Both the position numbers and the translations under genes were made by a program. Shown here one piece after another: positions 7,644-17,079 of a stretch of 64,000 bases of DNA; the stretch's first letter is position 1, and every line of letters begins with the position of its first letter. Origin of the DNA: Bradyrhizobium iriomotense (GTDB lineage Bacteria > Pseudomonadota > Alphaproteobacteria > Rhizobiales > Xanthobacteraceae); contig NZ_JAFCJZ010000019.1 in assembly GCF_018130765.1 (NCBI RefSeq), positions 62,001 through 126,000 on the forward strand, read 5' to 3'. Under the pieces are notes generated by a model that made no database searches, had not been told where the DNA came from, and was given only the letters and a program-made list of their open reading frames with translations.

Positions 7644-10496
7644 TCAATTCAGCCGCCGCCAGAAATAATCGGGATCGACTCGGAGCGGCGGTCGCGGGAG
7701 GCGGTCCTCGTCATCGGGAGGTCCGCGCCAGGAGGGATATTCGTGCGGACCAAGACGCCAGGTCGGGAAAGGAAAGGGCGGCCGGTTATCGCCGTAATGG
7801 CGGTTGTCGTAGGACCACTGCTCGAATGGCCCGTCGTCTTCGTTACGACCGCCACGATAGGCGTAGCTTTCTGCGCGCGAGACGATCCGAAATTGCGTAT
7901 CATCGATTCTGCCCGACGGATCCCTCTTGAGATACTCGGTGAAAGCGCGGCCGGAGCCGGCCGGTGAGGGATCGCCGGTATGGGGATCGATCGACAGGGT
8001 AACGAGCTGACGCATTGCTTCGCGCGAAGGGCCGTTCAATGCCATCTTGGGCGCGTGCAGCTCCCAGGCTGCCTGCACGATCGGCTCGAACATCGGCAGC
8101 GCCACTTTTGATCCGGTCTGGCCGCGGCCAAGTGAGCGGCGCCCGCCATCGCTGTTGTCGTAGCCGACCCAGATGGCGATGGTAACGTCATTTGTGAAAC
8201 CGACGAACCAGGCGTCGACCGCATTATCGGTGGTACCAGTCTTGCCGCCGACAAAGGGAGAAAGATGCTTCACCACGCGCGCGGTTCCGCGCGCGAGCAC
8301 GCCCTGCAGCATTGATTTCAATTGGTAAAACGATGCGCGGTCGGCGGAGCCGATCCAGTCCACCGCACGCGGATCGTGCTGGTAGATTGGTCGGCCGTCC
8401 TGTTCGATCGTTTCGATCGCATGGGGCCGGGGCCGGGCGCCCTCGTTGGCGATCGCTGCATAGAACGCCGCAAGGTCGATGAGCCGCACGGTTTGGGCAC
8501 CGAGCACGAACGGGTAATAGCGCATACAGTTCTTGTAGAGCTGCGCTTCCATCGCGAGCTCGCAGACCCGGTCGAGGCCTCGCTCGGCACTGTCGTCGAG
8601 ACCGGACGCGAGCAGCTGCACGGTGGCGAGATTGCGGGAGTTTTCCAGCGCACGCCGCAGTGTAATGGCGCCCAAGGCGCCGCCGTCATAGTTCTTCGGC
8701 GACCAGAAATCGCCCCGGTGCGCGCCGATCGGTGTCAGCGTAATGGGTTCGTCCATCACCAGCGTGTTGGGCTGCAATCCCTTGCGAAGGGCGGCGAGAT
8801 AGGTCAGCGGCTTCAAGGTGGAGCCGGGTTGGCGCAAACTCTGGACGGCGCGGTTGAGCTGGCTCGCCGGATACGAAAAGCCTCCCGCCATCGCGAGAAT
8901 GCGGCCGGTTTCGTTCCCGAGTACGAGCGCCGCTCCCTGCACGGTTGGTCGAATACGCAGATCGGCACCCGCCGCTTCCTTGCCCTTGGCTTCGCGCAGT
9001 TGCACGTAGACCACATCGTACGGCTTGAGGCCGCGCTGGATCGCAGCGCTCCAGGTGTTCAGCGGCAGGATTCTTCCGTCGGTCAGTCCGACGTTGATCG
9101 CGTGGCCACGCTTGCCACGCGCATTCTCCAGGACGACCGCCGATTCCCAGTGAACGTCGTAGAGAGGTAGCCGCGTCGCCTTCAACGCCGCGAGCCAGGC
9201 CGGTTCCGTGGCCTTCAGCTCGGCCGCTATACGACGGACGGCATCGGAAATGTTCGCCTCGGGTCCCTCAAATTTGTAGCGGCTGGTGTTCAGCTCGTAC
9301 CGTGCGAGGCCCTCCTGCAATGTCGCTTCGACTACGCGCTGCAAGGCAGAGTTGATGGTCGAGCGTACCGTGTAGGAGGAGTTGGTGAGAGTATCGAGGC
9401 CCGCGGCCAACTTTGCCTCGCGGGCGATGTGATCGACGAAGTGAAAGCCGAAGTCCCGTCGCGTCGGCCGGTACTCGACCAGCTGCGGCAATATTGCTTT
9501 CGCCGTGGCGGCGTCGATCATGGCGTCGTCCCGCATGCGGCCGAGCACGTAGGCAAGGCGCTCGCGCGCGCGCTCGGGGTGGTGGTCGGGGTTGAAGTAG
9601 TTCGGTCCCTTGGCGAGCCCGGCGAGGAGGGCGCCCTCGACGGCGGAGAGCGCCTTGGCCGGCTTGTCGAAATAGCTCCGCGCCGCCATCTCGATGCCCC
9701 AGGCTCCGCGACCGAGATAAATCGAGTTGAGATAAAGCTCGAGGATTTCCGCCTTGGTCAGGGCCCGCTCCATCCGCGAGGCAACGATCATTTCGCGCAG
9801 TTTTCTTTCGTAAGTGATGTCGTTGCCTACCAGCAGGTTCTTGGCGACCTGCTGCGTAATGGTCGAGCCGCCCTGTGGCCGGCCCGGGTGCGTGAAGTTG
9901 CCGATGAAGGCGCGGACCAGTCCGCGCTCGTCAATGCCGGCGTGTTGGAAGAAGCGCTTGTCCTCGGCGGCGACAAATGCGTTGCGCACCGCTTCCGGGA
10001 TATCCGCAAGCTTGACCGAGATGCGGCGGTTGTTCGGCGCGTAGATCTCAGCAAGGCGCTCGCTCTTGTTGTCGAGGACTAAGCTGGTGCCGGAAAGCCT
10101 GAGGTGCTTCAGCTGCGCCGCGTCGGGCAGATCCTTGACCGCGCTGTTGTAGAAGGCGATGACCTGACCAAGATCGACTGGAGACTCTTCCACATTTTCG
10201 ACCTTGCAGAACTGCCTATAGACCACCTGGAGATCGGCCAGCTTGAGTCCTTTGAGCGCCTTGATCTCGCTGTTCAACGCCTCCTTGTCATCCATGGCAG
10301 TGGCAATCAGATCGTCCAGGTTGATGTCCTCGATGTCGAAAGCCCTGCGCATGTGGACGCAGCCGGCACTCAAAAGTTGCGCCACCTCGAAGCGGTCGCG
10401 CACCGCATCGAACTCCGTCTTGACCCCATCCGGCCGGGTAGTGACCTGGCTGAAGGCAAGCGCCGTGGCGAAGATCTTGATGAGTATCGAGTCCAT
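7644..10496 (-). CDS. Bifunctional penicillin-binding protein, PBP1A/1C type (GT51 + transpeptidase)
   Basis: Polymerises and cross-links peptidoglycan in the periplasm. The 950-residue form starts MDSILIKIFATALAF, giving a short N-terminal hydrophobic segment that could anchor it. Residues about 20-150 are an uncharacterised extension. The glycosyltransferase (GT51) domain shows VAAEDKRFF (catalytic Glu about 178), GGSTITQQVAKNLL (about 209-222) and LYLNSIYLGRGAWGIE. The transpeptidase shows the nucleophile motif GSTLKP (SxxK, near 560), SRN (SxN, near 619) and GGKTGTTDNAVDAWFVGF (KTG, near 750). A Pro/Arg/Asp-rich tail ends the protein. The frame is open to 10631 through a TTG without a ribosome binding site; ATG 10496 also lacks a strong one, so the start is uncertain. 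Confidence 0.9.
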   Translation of the reverse strand: MDSILIKIFATALAFSQVTTRPDGVKTEFDAVRDRFEVAQLLSAGCVHMRRAFDIEDINLDDLIATAMDDKEALNSEIKALKGLKLADLQVVYRQFCKVENVEESPVDLGQVIAFYNSAVKDLPDAAQLKHLRLSGTSLVLDNKSERLAEIYAPNNRRISVKLADIPEAVRNAFVAAEDKRFFQHAGIDERGLVRAFIGNFTHPGRPQGGSTITQQVAKNLLVGNDITYERKLREMIVASRMERALTKAEILELYLNSIYLGRGAWGIEMAARSYFDKPAKALSAVEGALLAGLAKGPNYFNPDHHPERARERLAYVLGRMRDDAMIDAATAKAILPQLVEYRPTRRDFGFHFVDHIAREAKLAAGLDTLTNSSYTVRSTINSALQRVVEATLQEGLARYELNTSRYKFEGPEANISDAVRRIAAELKATEPAWLAALKATRLPLYDVHWESAVVLENARGKRGHAINVGLTDGRILPLNTWSAAIQRGLKPYDVVYVQLREAKGKEAAGADLRIRPTVQGAALVLGNETGRILAMAGGFSYPASQLNRAVQSLRQPGSTLKPLTYLAALRKGLQPNTLVMDEPITLTPIGAHRGDFWSPKNYDGGALGAITLRRALENSRNLATVQLLASGLDDSAERGLDRVCELAMEAQLYKNCMRYYPFVLGAQTVRLIDLAAFYAAIANEGARPRPHAIETIEQDGRPIYQHDPRAVDWIGSADRASFYQLKSMLQGVLARGTARVVKHLSPFVGGKTGTTDNAVDAWFVGFTNDVTIAIWVGYDNSDGGRRSLGRGQTGSKVALPMFEPIVQAAWELHAPKMALNGPSREAMRQLVTLSIDPHTGDPSPAGSGRAFTEYLKRDPSGRIDDTQFRIVSRAESYAYRGGRNEDDGPFEQWSYDNRHYGDNRPPFPFPTWRLGPHEYPSWRGPPDDEDRLPRPPLRVDPDYFWRRLN

Positions 10497-10677
10497 GACC
10501 GGCCGACGGTCGAAAAAGCCGCCTCCGTAAGGTCGTAGAACAATAACAAACAAGACTGTGTTGAGGAAAAAGTTCCTGGGGTGCCGCCGCCCCGCGCCTT
10601 CATGATTGCTCCGTCCCGGCCGCGGAACCAACGCCGAGGCCCGCGCGTTTTAGAAAGACCGAATTGGCAGCGCACTC

Positions 10678-11256
10678 ATGAATGCCCCTCTTCCAGTCGT
10701 GCTTGCCGTGGCGCTTCTCAGCGCAGCCGTCGCCACGATGCCTGCGGATGCTGCTCCTCGAAAAAAGAACACCCGGACACTTGCCGCAGTCTCCCCTGCA
10801 GCCAACGTTGCTCAGCCGCCCACGGACAGATTTTTGGCCTGCGATGTCCGGGTGCGAGATTATCTTCGCGAAGGCGGAGCGGTGGCACGGGTGACGAAGA
10901 TCGAAGTGGACGATGCCCGACTGCAGTTGAACATCCATCATGAGTACGGGGAGGCGGGAAAGTCGTCTCGAAAATACCTCCGCGGGGACACTGAAGAAGA
11001 AATGCGCAAAAATCTGCGCGGGATATTGGATGAATTCGCTGCGGCTGCGAAGGCGGCAACGGCTGGCCGCGCTTGGTATGTGGTCGCTGCTCGCAAGGTC
11101 ATGCCGGACCCCCGCGACGGTTCGAGCGAGACCACGAATCCGTGGACGGCCGTCGTTCTCGCGGATTTCGAAGGAAAATGCAGACCTATCACGTTCTATC
11201 AGTCTGTCGACCGGACCAAGCTCGATCCTGAACTGAGCAAGAAATTGGATGAGTGA
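10678..11256 (+). CDS. Secreted hypothetical protein
   Basis: A 192-residue protein with a clear signal peptide (MNAPLPVVLAVALLSAAVAT, cleavage likely after ADA near residue 25). The mature part starts with basic and Ala/Pro-rich sequence, then FLACDVRVRDYL and alternating hydrophobic strands (VARVTKIEVDDARLQLNIHH), a charged helix, and WYVVAARKVMPDPRDGS. No family was recognised. It is divergent from the PBP gene (starts about 180 bp apart), so the two may share a regulatory region, but nothing else links their functions. Confidence 0.75.
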   Translation: MNAPLPVVLAVALLSAAVATMPADAAPRKKNTRTLAAVSPAANVAQPPTDRFLACDVRVRDYLREGGAVARVTKIEVDDARLQLNIHHEYGEAGKSSRKYLRGDTEEEMRKNLRGILDEFAAAAKAATAGRAWYVVAARKVMPDPRDGSSETTNPWTAVVLADFEGKCRPITFYQSVDRTKLDPELSKKLDE

Positions 11257-11336
11257 AGCTATGCGCTTGAATTGATTTGCAGTCGTAGCGACCAATCTCG
11301 CCAATCAAGCGCCGCCGTTGCAGCGCCTTTCGTGGC

Positions 11337-11657
11337 TTACGGGATCCTTGCCACGACGTTGGGCCGGTTCTGCTTGAGCCAGGCGACGGCTTCAGGTCCA
11401 TCGACGACGCACTCGAAGGTTTCCCAGGTTGGATCCTCCAGGGATTCCGATTGCAGTCGCTTCGCCGCATATTCGATGAGGTCGTGCAAGCCTTCGTATC
11501 CTCGTCGGTGCTCGAGGGACTCTGCAATCGCCGTGCTGGTCCATCCTCGTTGGGCCAAATCGATGATGCTCGGAGCATCGGCCTCGCTGAACCACGGCGT
11601 GGCATCGAACTCGATGCAGCGGACATTGTCGGCGGTATGGCAAGTGGCGTGAATCAT
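11337..11657 (-). CDS. Small hypothetical protein
   Basis: A 106-residue soluble protein starting MIHATCHTADNVRC, with GGAGG 6 nt before the ATG, a strong ribosome binding site that supports a real gene. It is mostly helical in appearance: SEADAPSIIDLAQRGWTSTA resembles a small DNA-binding-like helix-turn-helix, but this is only an impression. It ends EAVAWLKQNRPNVVARIP. It lies downstream of the glutamate dehydrogenase gene on the other side of its stop, with both genes reading leftward and 46 nt between them. The function is unknown. Confidence 0.65.
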   Translation of the reverse strand: MIHATCHTADNVRCIEFDATPWFSEADAPSIIDLAQRGWTSTAIAESLEHRRGYEGLHDLIEYAAKRLQSESLEDPTWETFECVVDGPEAVAWLKQNRPNVVARIP

Positions 11658-11703
11658 TGGATTCCTCCGTCCTGCGCTAGCATTGCACGTCTCTCGCTCG
11701 CCC

Positions 11704-14700
11704 TCAGGCTTTGACCAGGTCCCCCAGCAGGTTCGCCGCCACCATCAGCTTTGCGAGCGTCAGGCCGCCGGCGGCAATCTCCTCGACCGTACGGCGGATG
11801 CGCGTCGCCTCGGGATGAGCTGCAAGCCAGGTCTCCGCAGCCTGCTGGCCGGATTGGCCGATTGTCAGCATATCTGCGGCCAGGCGTCTTTCGGCAGCCG
11901 CGATCAGGTCGACGGCGCGGTCGATGGCGAGACGCTCGTAATGATCGCGTGCCGGCACGTTGCGCGCAGCGGCGGTGATGCGGTCGAGACGGAAACTGGC
12001 CTCGGCGGCAAAGAACGTCGCGGCGGCATCACCGATGCTGCGGCTGGTGCGCTCGGCGACCGTCACGATATCAGGCGCCGAGACCAGGGCGTCGAGGTCG
12101 GCCAGGTCGCCGGCGAGCCCGGCCGGGACGCCGGCATCGATCAGGTCCTGCCGGCGCTTGCTGTGCGCGGCCTGCATGTCCGGTGGCAGGGCGTTGTCGA
12201 GCGAGGCTGCGACCTCACGGACGGCAGGGCCAAACCGGGCGATGACCGCGCCCAGACCGTCCTTGAAATCGACATTGCGCACATACCAGACCATGCGGGA
12301 GAGCAGGAGATCCTGAATCGCCGCGTAGAGACCGAGCTGCAACTGTCCGTCGATCAGGGTGTCGAGCGCGTCAATCGCGTCATTGAGCCGCCTGAGCTCA
12401 TAGATCGCGTCCACCGCCACCTGCGCCATGACGATGGTCGAGATATCGGCGTCGGTCTCGTCGGTCAGGCGCACGATGCAGGCCGGGCCCCCGCGGTTGA
12501 TCACGGCATTGACGAGACTGGTCGCGATGATCTCGCGTCGGAGTCGATGGAGCTCGACCGCGGCCGGGAATTTGTCGAGAATCTCGCGCGGAAAATACAG
12601 GGACAGTCTGCGGGCGAGATAAGGATCATCAGGCACGCCGGTTTCGAGCAGGTCACTGAAGAGCGTCAGCTTGGCATAGGCGAGCAACACGGCAAGTTCA
12701 GGCCGTGTCAGGGCTTGGCCGCGTCGTGTGCGCTCGGCGATCGCGGCGTCGTCAGGCAGGAACTCGACGGCGCGGCTGAGCAGGCTGCGTTGCTCGAGCG
12801 ACTGCATCAGGCGGGTGAGGAAGCCGGTCTCGGCCATGCCCTTGCGTTCGGCGAGCGAGAGCGCCAGCGTCTGCAGATAGTTGTTGCGCAGGACCAGCGC
12901 ACCGACTTCGCCGGTCATCGCGGCAAGCAGGGTGTTGCGGTCAGCCGGGCTGAGGCGTCCCTCGCGCTCGGGGCGCGCCAATGCGATCTTGATGTTGACC
13001 TCGACGTCGGACGTGTTCACGCCGGCCGAATTGTCGATCGCGTCGGTGTTGAGCTTGACGCCCTTCTGCGCCGCTTCGATGCGCCCGCGCTGGGTGACGC
13101 CGAGATTGGCGCCTTCGCCGATCACCCTGGCGCGAACGTCGGCCCCGCTGATGCGGATCGGATCGTTGGCGCGGTCGCCGGCCTGATCGTCGCTCTCCGC
13201 CGACGCCCGGACATAGGTGCCGATGCCGCCGAACCACAACAGGTCCGCGCGCGCCTTCAGGATCGCCGTCATCACCTCGAAGGGCGTTGCCTGCTCCTTG
13301 TCGAGATCGAGCAGGGTGCGCACTTCCGGCGCGAGCGGGATCGCCTTGAGCGAGCGCGAGAACACGCCGCCTCCTTCCGAGATCAGCGATTTGTTGTAGT
13401 CCTGCCAGCTCGATCGCGGCAGGTCGAACAGGCGCTTGCGCTCAGTGAAGCTGATCGCCGGGTCGGGGGAGGGATCGATGAAGATGTCGCGGTGATCGAA
13501 CGCCGCAACGAGCTTCGTCGCCGGCGAGAGCAACATGCCGTTGCCGAAGACGTCGCCGGACATGTCGCCGACGCCGACCACGGTGAAAGGCATGGTCTGA
13601 ATGTCGGTGCCGAGCTCGCGGAAGTGGCGCTTGACCGCCTCCCAGGCGCCGCGCGCCGTGATCCCCATCTTCTTGTGGTCGTAGCCCTGGCTGCCGCCGG
13701 AGGCGAAGGCATCGCCGAGCCAATGGTTCTTCTCGGCCGAGATCGCGTTGGCGACGTCGGAGAAGGTGGCGGTGCCCTTGTCGGCGGCGACGACCAGATA
13801 GGGATCGTCGCCGTCATGCCGCACGGTCAGGTCGGGCGGCACCACGATATCGCCGTCGAGATTGTCGGTGAGTTCGAGCAGCGAGCGCACGAAGATGCGA
13901 TAGGCTTCGGTGCCCTCCGCGAGCCACGCCTCGCGATCGGAGGGCGGCGGCAGGCGCTTGGGCACGAAGCCGCCCTTGGCGCCGACCGGCACGATCACTG
14001 CGTTCTTGACTTGCTGCGCTTTCACGAGGCCGAGGATCTCGGTGCGGAAATCCTGCGGCCGATCGGACCAGCGCAAGCCACCGCGCGCAACCTTGCCGAA
14101 GCGCAGGTGAATGCCTTCGACACGCGGTGAATAGACGAAGATCTCGTAGAGCGGTCGGGGAGGGGGCAGATCCTCGATCTTGCGCGCGTCGAACTTGAAG
14201 GAGATCACCGGGCGCGGATGTCCGTCCGGGCCGACCTGCCACAAATTGGTGCGGATGGTCGACTGCACCAGATTGGTGAAACGGCGCAGGATGCGGTCTT
14301 CATCGAGCGAGGCGACGGATTTGAGCTGCTCCTCGATCTCGGCAAGGAGAGTTATCTCGCGCGCCGAACGCTCGCGATCGGTCAGGACGAGGCGTGGATC
14401 GCGGCGGGCCTGGAACAGCGCGACGAGGTTGGCTGTGATCGCGGCGTTCTTGCGCAAGGTCTCCCACATATAGTCCTGGGTGAACGGAGCGCGGATCTGG
14501 TGCAAATAGCGCGACAGCGCCCGGATGGTCGAGACTTCCCGCCAGCCCAGGGCCGAGCGCAGGATCAAGGCATTGTACCCGTCGGATTCGGCGCGATCGG
14601 TGACCACTGCCATGATCGAGGCTTCCAGCCGCTGGCTGAAGTCCGGGCTGATCTCGATCGGATGGCCGTCGCTGGTCTCGATCGTCATGTCGTGCAGCCA

Positions 14701-16515
14701 GACCGGCTCAGGCCTGTTGCCGGGCACGATCTGATAGGTGCGTTCGTTGACCACGCGCAGGCCGTGATTTTCGATCACCGGCACGCGGTAGGACAGCGAC
14801 AGCGGCGCGGCGTCCGAAAACACCTTCAGGCCGAAGCGCCTGGGATCGTCATCCTCGAAGCGGTGAACCGAAATCGTCACCGGGCGGGCCGGCGTGAGCT
14901 TCTCGATGGTGGCGATATCGGCGATCGCCTGTTCTGCCGTGGAAGCCTCGGTATAGCCGCCGCTGAAGGCCTGGGCGTAGCGATTTGCGAGCATGCGCGC
15001 CCGCATGCCGTCGGTCGACGCAGCCAGCGCGGCCTTCAGCTTGTCGGCCCAGGTCGCGGCAATGGCGCTGATCCCGGCTTCCAGCGTGGCGCGCTCGACG
15101 GCGGGAGTCTTACCTTCATAGCGTCCGATGATGTAGTGGACGCGCGCCAATGCGCCTTCGGGGAAGGACACGTAGGAGGCCGACAGTGCCCCCTTGTAGC
15201 TCTGCGCCAGGAAGGCGCCGACGCGCATGCGCACGTCGGTGTCGTATTTGTCGCGCGGAATGAAAACGAGGATGGAAACGAAGCGATCGAACTTGTCGAC
15301 CCGCGCCAGCGCCCGGACGCGGGGGCGCTCATAGAGGATCAGGATCTCCATGACGAAATCGAACAGGGTATCGACGTCGATCTGGAACAGTTCGTCGCGC
15401 GGATATTCCTCGAGAATATGCTGGAGAGCCTTGCCGGAATGGCTGTTCGGGTCGAAGCCGGCGCGCTGGAGCACCCGCGATACCTTGAGGCGAACATAGG
15501 GGATCTGTCGTGCCGAGCGCGTATAGGCACCCGAGGTGAACAGGCCGACGACTCGCAATTCGCCCTCGAGCCGGCCGTCGGGCGTGTAGAGCTTGATGCC
15601 GACATAATCCATCCGGATGCGACGATGAACGCGGCTGCTCACATTGGCCTTGATGACGATGAGCAGGGTCGGCTCGCGCATGAACTCGCGAATCTCCGAC
15701 GTCATCACCACCATTTCGCTGCCGCGGCGCAGGACCTTCACATCGGGATCGCGGAGGATACCGAGGCCCTCGGCGGTCGTGATGTCGTCCGACGCATCGC
15801 GGCCGGGCAAGAAGCGATATTCGCGCACGCCGAGAAAGGTGAAATTGTCCGCGCACAGCCATTGCAGGAACTGGTTGGCCTCGGCGACCTCGTCGATCGG
15901 CAGCGGCGGCGGATTGGATGAGAACGTCTTGACCGCGTCCTCGACGCGGTCGCGCATGGTGCGCCAGTCCGCGACGCAGGCGCGCACGTCGCTCAACGTC
16001 CTGGTGAGGCCGTCAATCAGCCTCTCGCGGTCCGCGTCGACGTCCAGGCGGGTGATGTGGAGGTGAATCAGGCTCTCTCGCGCGCCCTTTGCCCCTTCCG
16101 GCAGTGTCTCGCCGTAGAAGCGCAGGAGCTTGCCCAGGTCATCGCGCTCCACCGCGATGATGGGGTGAGCGACGAGGCTGACTTCGATGCCCTGCTCGGT
16201 GAGCTCCGCCATGGTGGAATCGAACAGGAAGGGCATGTTGTCGTTGAGGATTTCGAGCACGGAGATCTCGCGCCCGTCCGGCATCAGCGGATTGACGACG
16301 CGGATATCGGCGCGCCCCGCCGTGCGCCGCTGCACATGCTCCCAGGCTTGCTCCGCCAGGAAGGCAAGCGAGGAGGCATCGTGACTGGCGAGATCCTCGA
16401 CATTGGTGAAGGCGAACAGAAGCTCGGCAAAGCTGCCGGGGGCCTTGCCTGGCTGCACGCTTCCTGCTGCCTCGCGGATCAGAGTTGCCCGGGCCTTGTC
16501 GTCACGCCATGCCAT
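11704..16515 (-). CDS. gdhB: NAD-specific glutamate dehydrogenase, large (about 180 kDa) class
   Basis: Oxidatively deaminates glutamate to 2-oxoglutarate and ammonium using NAD, mainly for amino-acid catabolism. The 1603-residue length matches the large-subunit class found in Caulobacter, Pseudomonas and Streptomyces. The N-terminal half is the regulatory region (for example LEILNDNMPFLFDSTMAEL); the catalytic domain starts near residue 700, with VPVGAKGGFVPKR near 843, DGDIVVPPDLTV and the NAD-domain stretch VVGVGDMSGDVFGNGMLLSP; the C-terminal about 350 residues are the class-specific helical region. The start at 16515 is chosen because GGAGG lies 5 nt upstream; upstream in-frame starts to 16611 are weaker. 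No regulator is adjacent. The family call is firm; the gene symbol follows Pseudomonas usage. Confidence 0.95.
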   Translation of the reverse strand: MAWRDDKARATLIREAAGSVQPGKAPGSFAELLFAFTNVEDLASHDASSLAFLAEQAWEHVQRRTAGRADIRVVNPLMPDGREISVLEILNDNMPFLFDSTMAELTEQGIEVSLVAHPIIAVERDDLGKLLRFYGETLPEGAKGARESLIHLHITRLDVDADRERLIDGLTRTLSDVRACVADWRTMRDRVEDAVKTFSSNPPPLPIDEVAEANQFLQWLCADNFTFLGVREYRFLPGRDASDDITTAEGLGILRDPDVKVLRRGSEMVVMTSEIREFMREPTLLIVIKANVSSRVHRRIRMDYVGIKLYTPDGRLEGELRVVGLFTSGAYTRSARQIPYVRLKVSRVLQRAGFDPNSHSGKALQHILEEYPRDELFQIDVDTLFDFVMEILILYERPRVRALARVDKFDRFVSILVFIPRDKYDTDVRMRVGAFLAQSYKGALSASYVSFPEGALARVHYIIGRYEGKTPAVERATLEAGISAIAATWADKLKAALAASTDGMRARMLANRYAQAFSGGYTEASTAEQAIADIATIEKLTPARPVTISVHRFEDDDPRRFGLKVFSDAAPLSLSYRVPVIENHGLRVVNERTYQIVPGNRPEPVWLHDMTIETSDGHPIEISPDFSQRLEASIMAVVTDRAESDGYNALILRSALGWREVSTIRALSRYLHQIRAPFTQDYMWETLRKNAAITANLVALFQARRDPRLVLTDRERSAREITLLAEIEEQLKSVASLDEDRILRRFTNLVQSTIRTNLWQVGPDGHPRPVISFKFDARKIEDLPPPRPLYEIFVYSPRVEGIHLRFGKVARGGLRWSDRPQDFRTEILGLVKAQQVKNAVIVPVGAKGGFVPKRLPPPSDREAWLAEGTEAYRIFVRSLLELTDNLDGDIVVPPDLTVRHDGDDPYLVVAADKGTATFSDVANAISAEKNHWLGDAFASGGSQGYDHKKMGITARGAWEAVKRHFRELGTDIQTMPFTVVGVGDMSGDVFGNGMLLSPATKLVAAFDHRDIFIDPSPDPAISFTERKRLFDLPRSSWQDYNKSLISEGGGVFSRSLKAIPLAPEVRTLLDLDKEQATPFEVMTAILKARADLLWFGGIGTYVRASAESDDQAGDRANDPIRISGADVRARVIGEGANLGVTQRGRIEAAQKGVKLNTDAIDNSAGVNTSDVEVNIKIALARPEREGRLSPADRNTLLAAMTGEVGALVLRNNYLQTLALSLAERKGMAETGFLTRLMQSLEQRSLLSRAVEFLPDDAAIAERTRRGQALTRPELAVLLAYAKLTLFSDLLETGVPDDPYLARRLSLYFPREILDKFPAAVELHRLRREIIATSLVNAVINRGGPACIVRLTDETDADISTIVMAQVAVDAIYELRRLNDAIDALDTLIDGQLQLGLYAAIQDLLLSRMVWYVRNVDFKDGLGAVIARFGPAVREVAASLDNALPPDMQAAHSKRRQDLIDAGVPAGLAGDLADLDALVSAPDIVTVAERTSRSIGDAAATFFAAEASFRLDRITAAARNVPARDHYERLAIDRAVDLIAAAERRLAADMLTIGQSGQQAAETWLAAHPEATRIRRTVEEIAAGGLTLAKLMVAANLLGDLVKA

Positions 16516-17079
16516 AGCGTCCTCCATGTCCCAGCCGACGAACCGCAATGACGGTCGGGCATTGTTCTTGGAGTGCGCCTCTTCGAGCGCATCTTCTTGA
16601 CCGCGTTTCAATCGCCTCGGCGAAATCTTCGGTCTTGCGGCTTCACGATACTAGCATCCCGAAGCCGCCATGGCGCGCAGAGTTATGAGGCGTGCTTAAG
16701 GCCGAAGTCGGCGGCGAGCATCGCTGCGCCGTGAGCACTTGCAAAATCACAAGGGGTTTCAATTGTGTAGGAACTCGTGGCTTTCTGGATGGCGCGCCAT
16801 TTTCCGATTTTGCATAAGATACGGCTTCTGCGCCGCCGCTCGCGAGACCGCCGTCGGCTCTTCAGGCAGGGCGTCATAGTCGCCCTTGCGCAAAGAGAGG
16901 CTGCATCCAAACTTTGTTTTCCGCAAGTACGGGTTGCCTTGGAGGTTGATGCAACTACCATCCTGCTCCCCGCCAGAAAGCCCAAATGTCCGATCGCCGC
17001 ACCTGGTCCGGAGTCAGCAACATGATCTGATCATGCCGCTGCCGGCGCGTGTGTTGGCGCGCGATTCATCATCAGGCAA
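16516..17079. other. Intergenic region with dispersed repeat copy B
   Basis: A 564 bp gap between the glutamate dehydrogenase start and the hybrid kinase stop. I see no convincing gene; a minus-strand frame at 16683-16985 is Arg-rich and reads through the repeat. It contains dispersed repeat copy B (16757-16803) and a perfect 15-bp palindrome CATGATC-T-GATCATG at 17021-17035. The dehydrogenase promoter must lie in its left part. Confidence 0.55.
16757..16803 (+). repeat. Dispersed repeat, copy B
   Basis: TTTCAATTGTGTA is identical to copy C (19689-19740); then GAACTCGTG and CTGGATGGCGCGCCATTTT match it with a 4-nt gap. It ends in the palindrome ATGGCGCGCCAT. Confidence 0.75.

Noticed and set aside
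11683..14130. Long plus-strand open frame (815 codons) opposite the glutamate dehydrogenase gene
   Set aside because: It is the antisense frame of a high-GC coding gene; its Arg/Asp/Gly/His-rich composition is not protein-like and it has no ribosome binding site.
16683..16985. 100-codon minus-strand frame in the gap before the hybrid kinase
   Set aside because: It is Arg-rich, reads through dispersed repeat copy B, and lacks a ribosome binding site.
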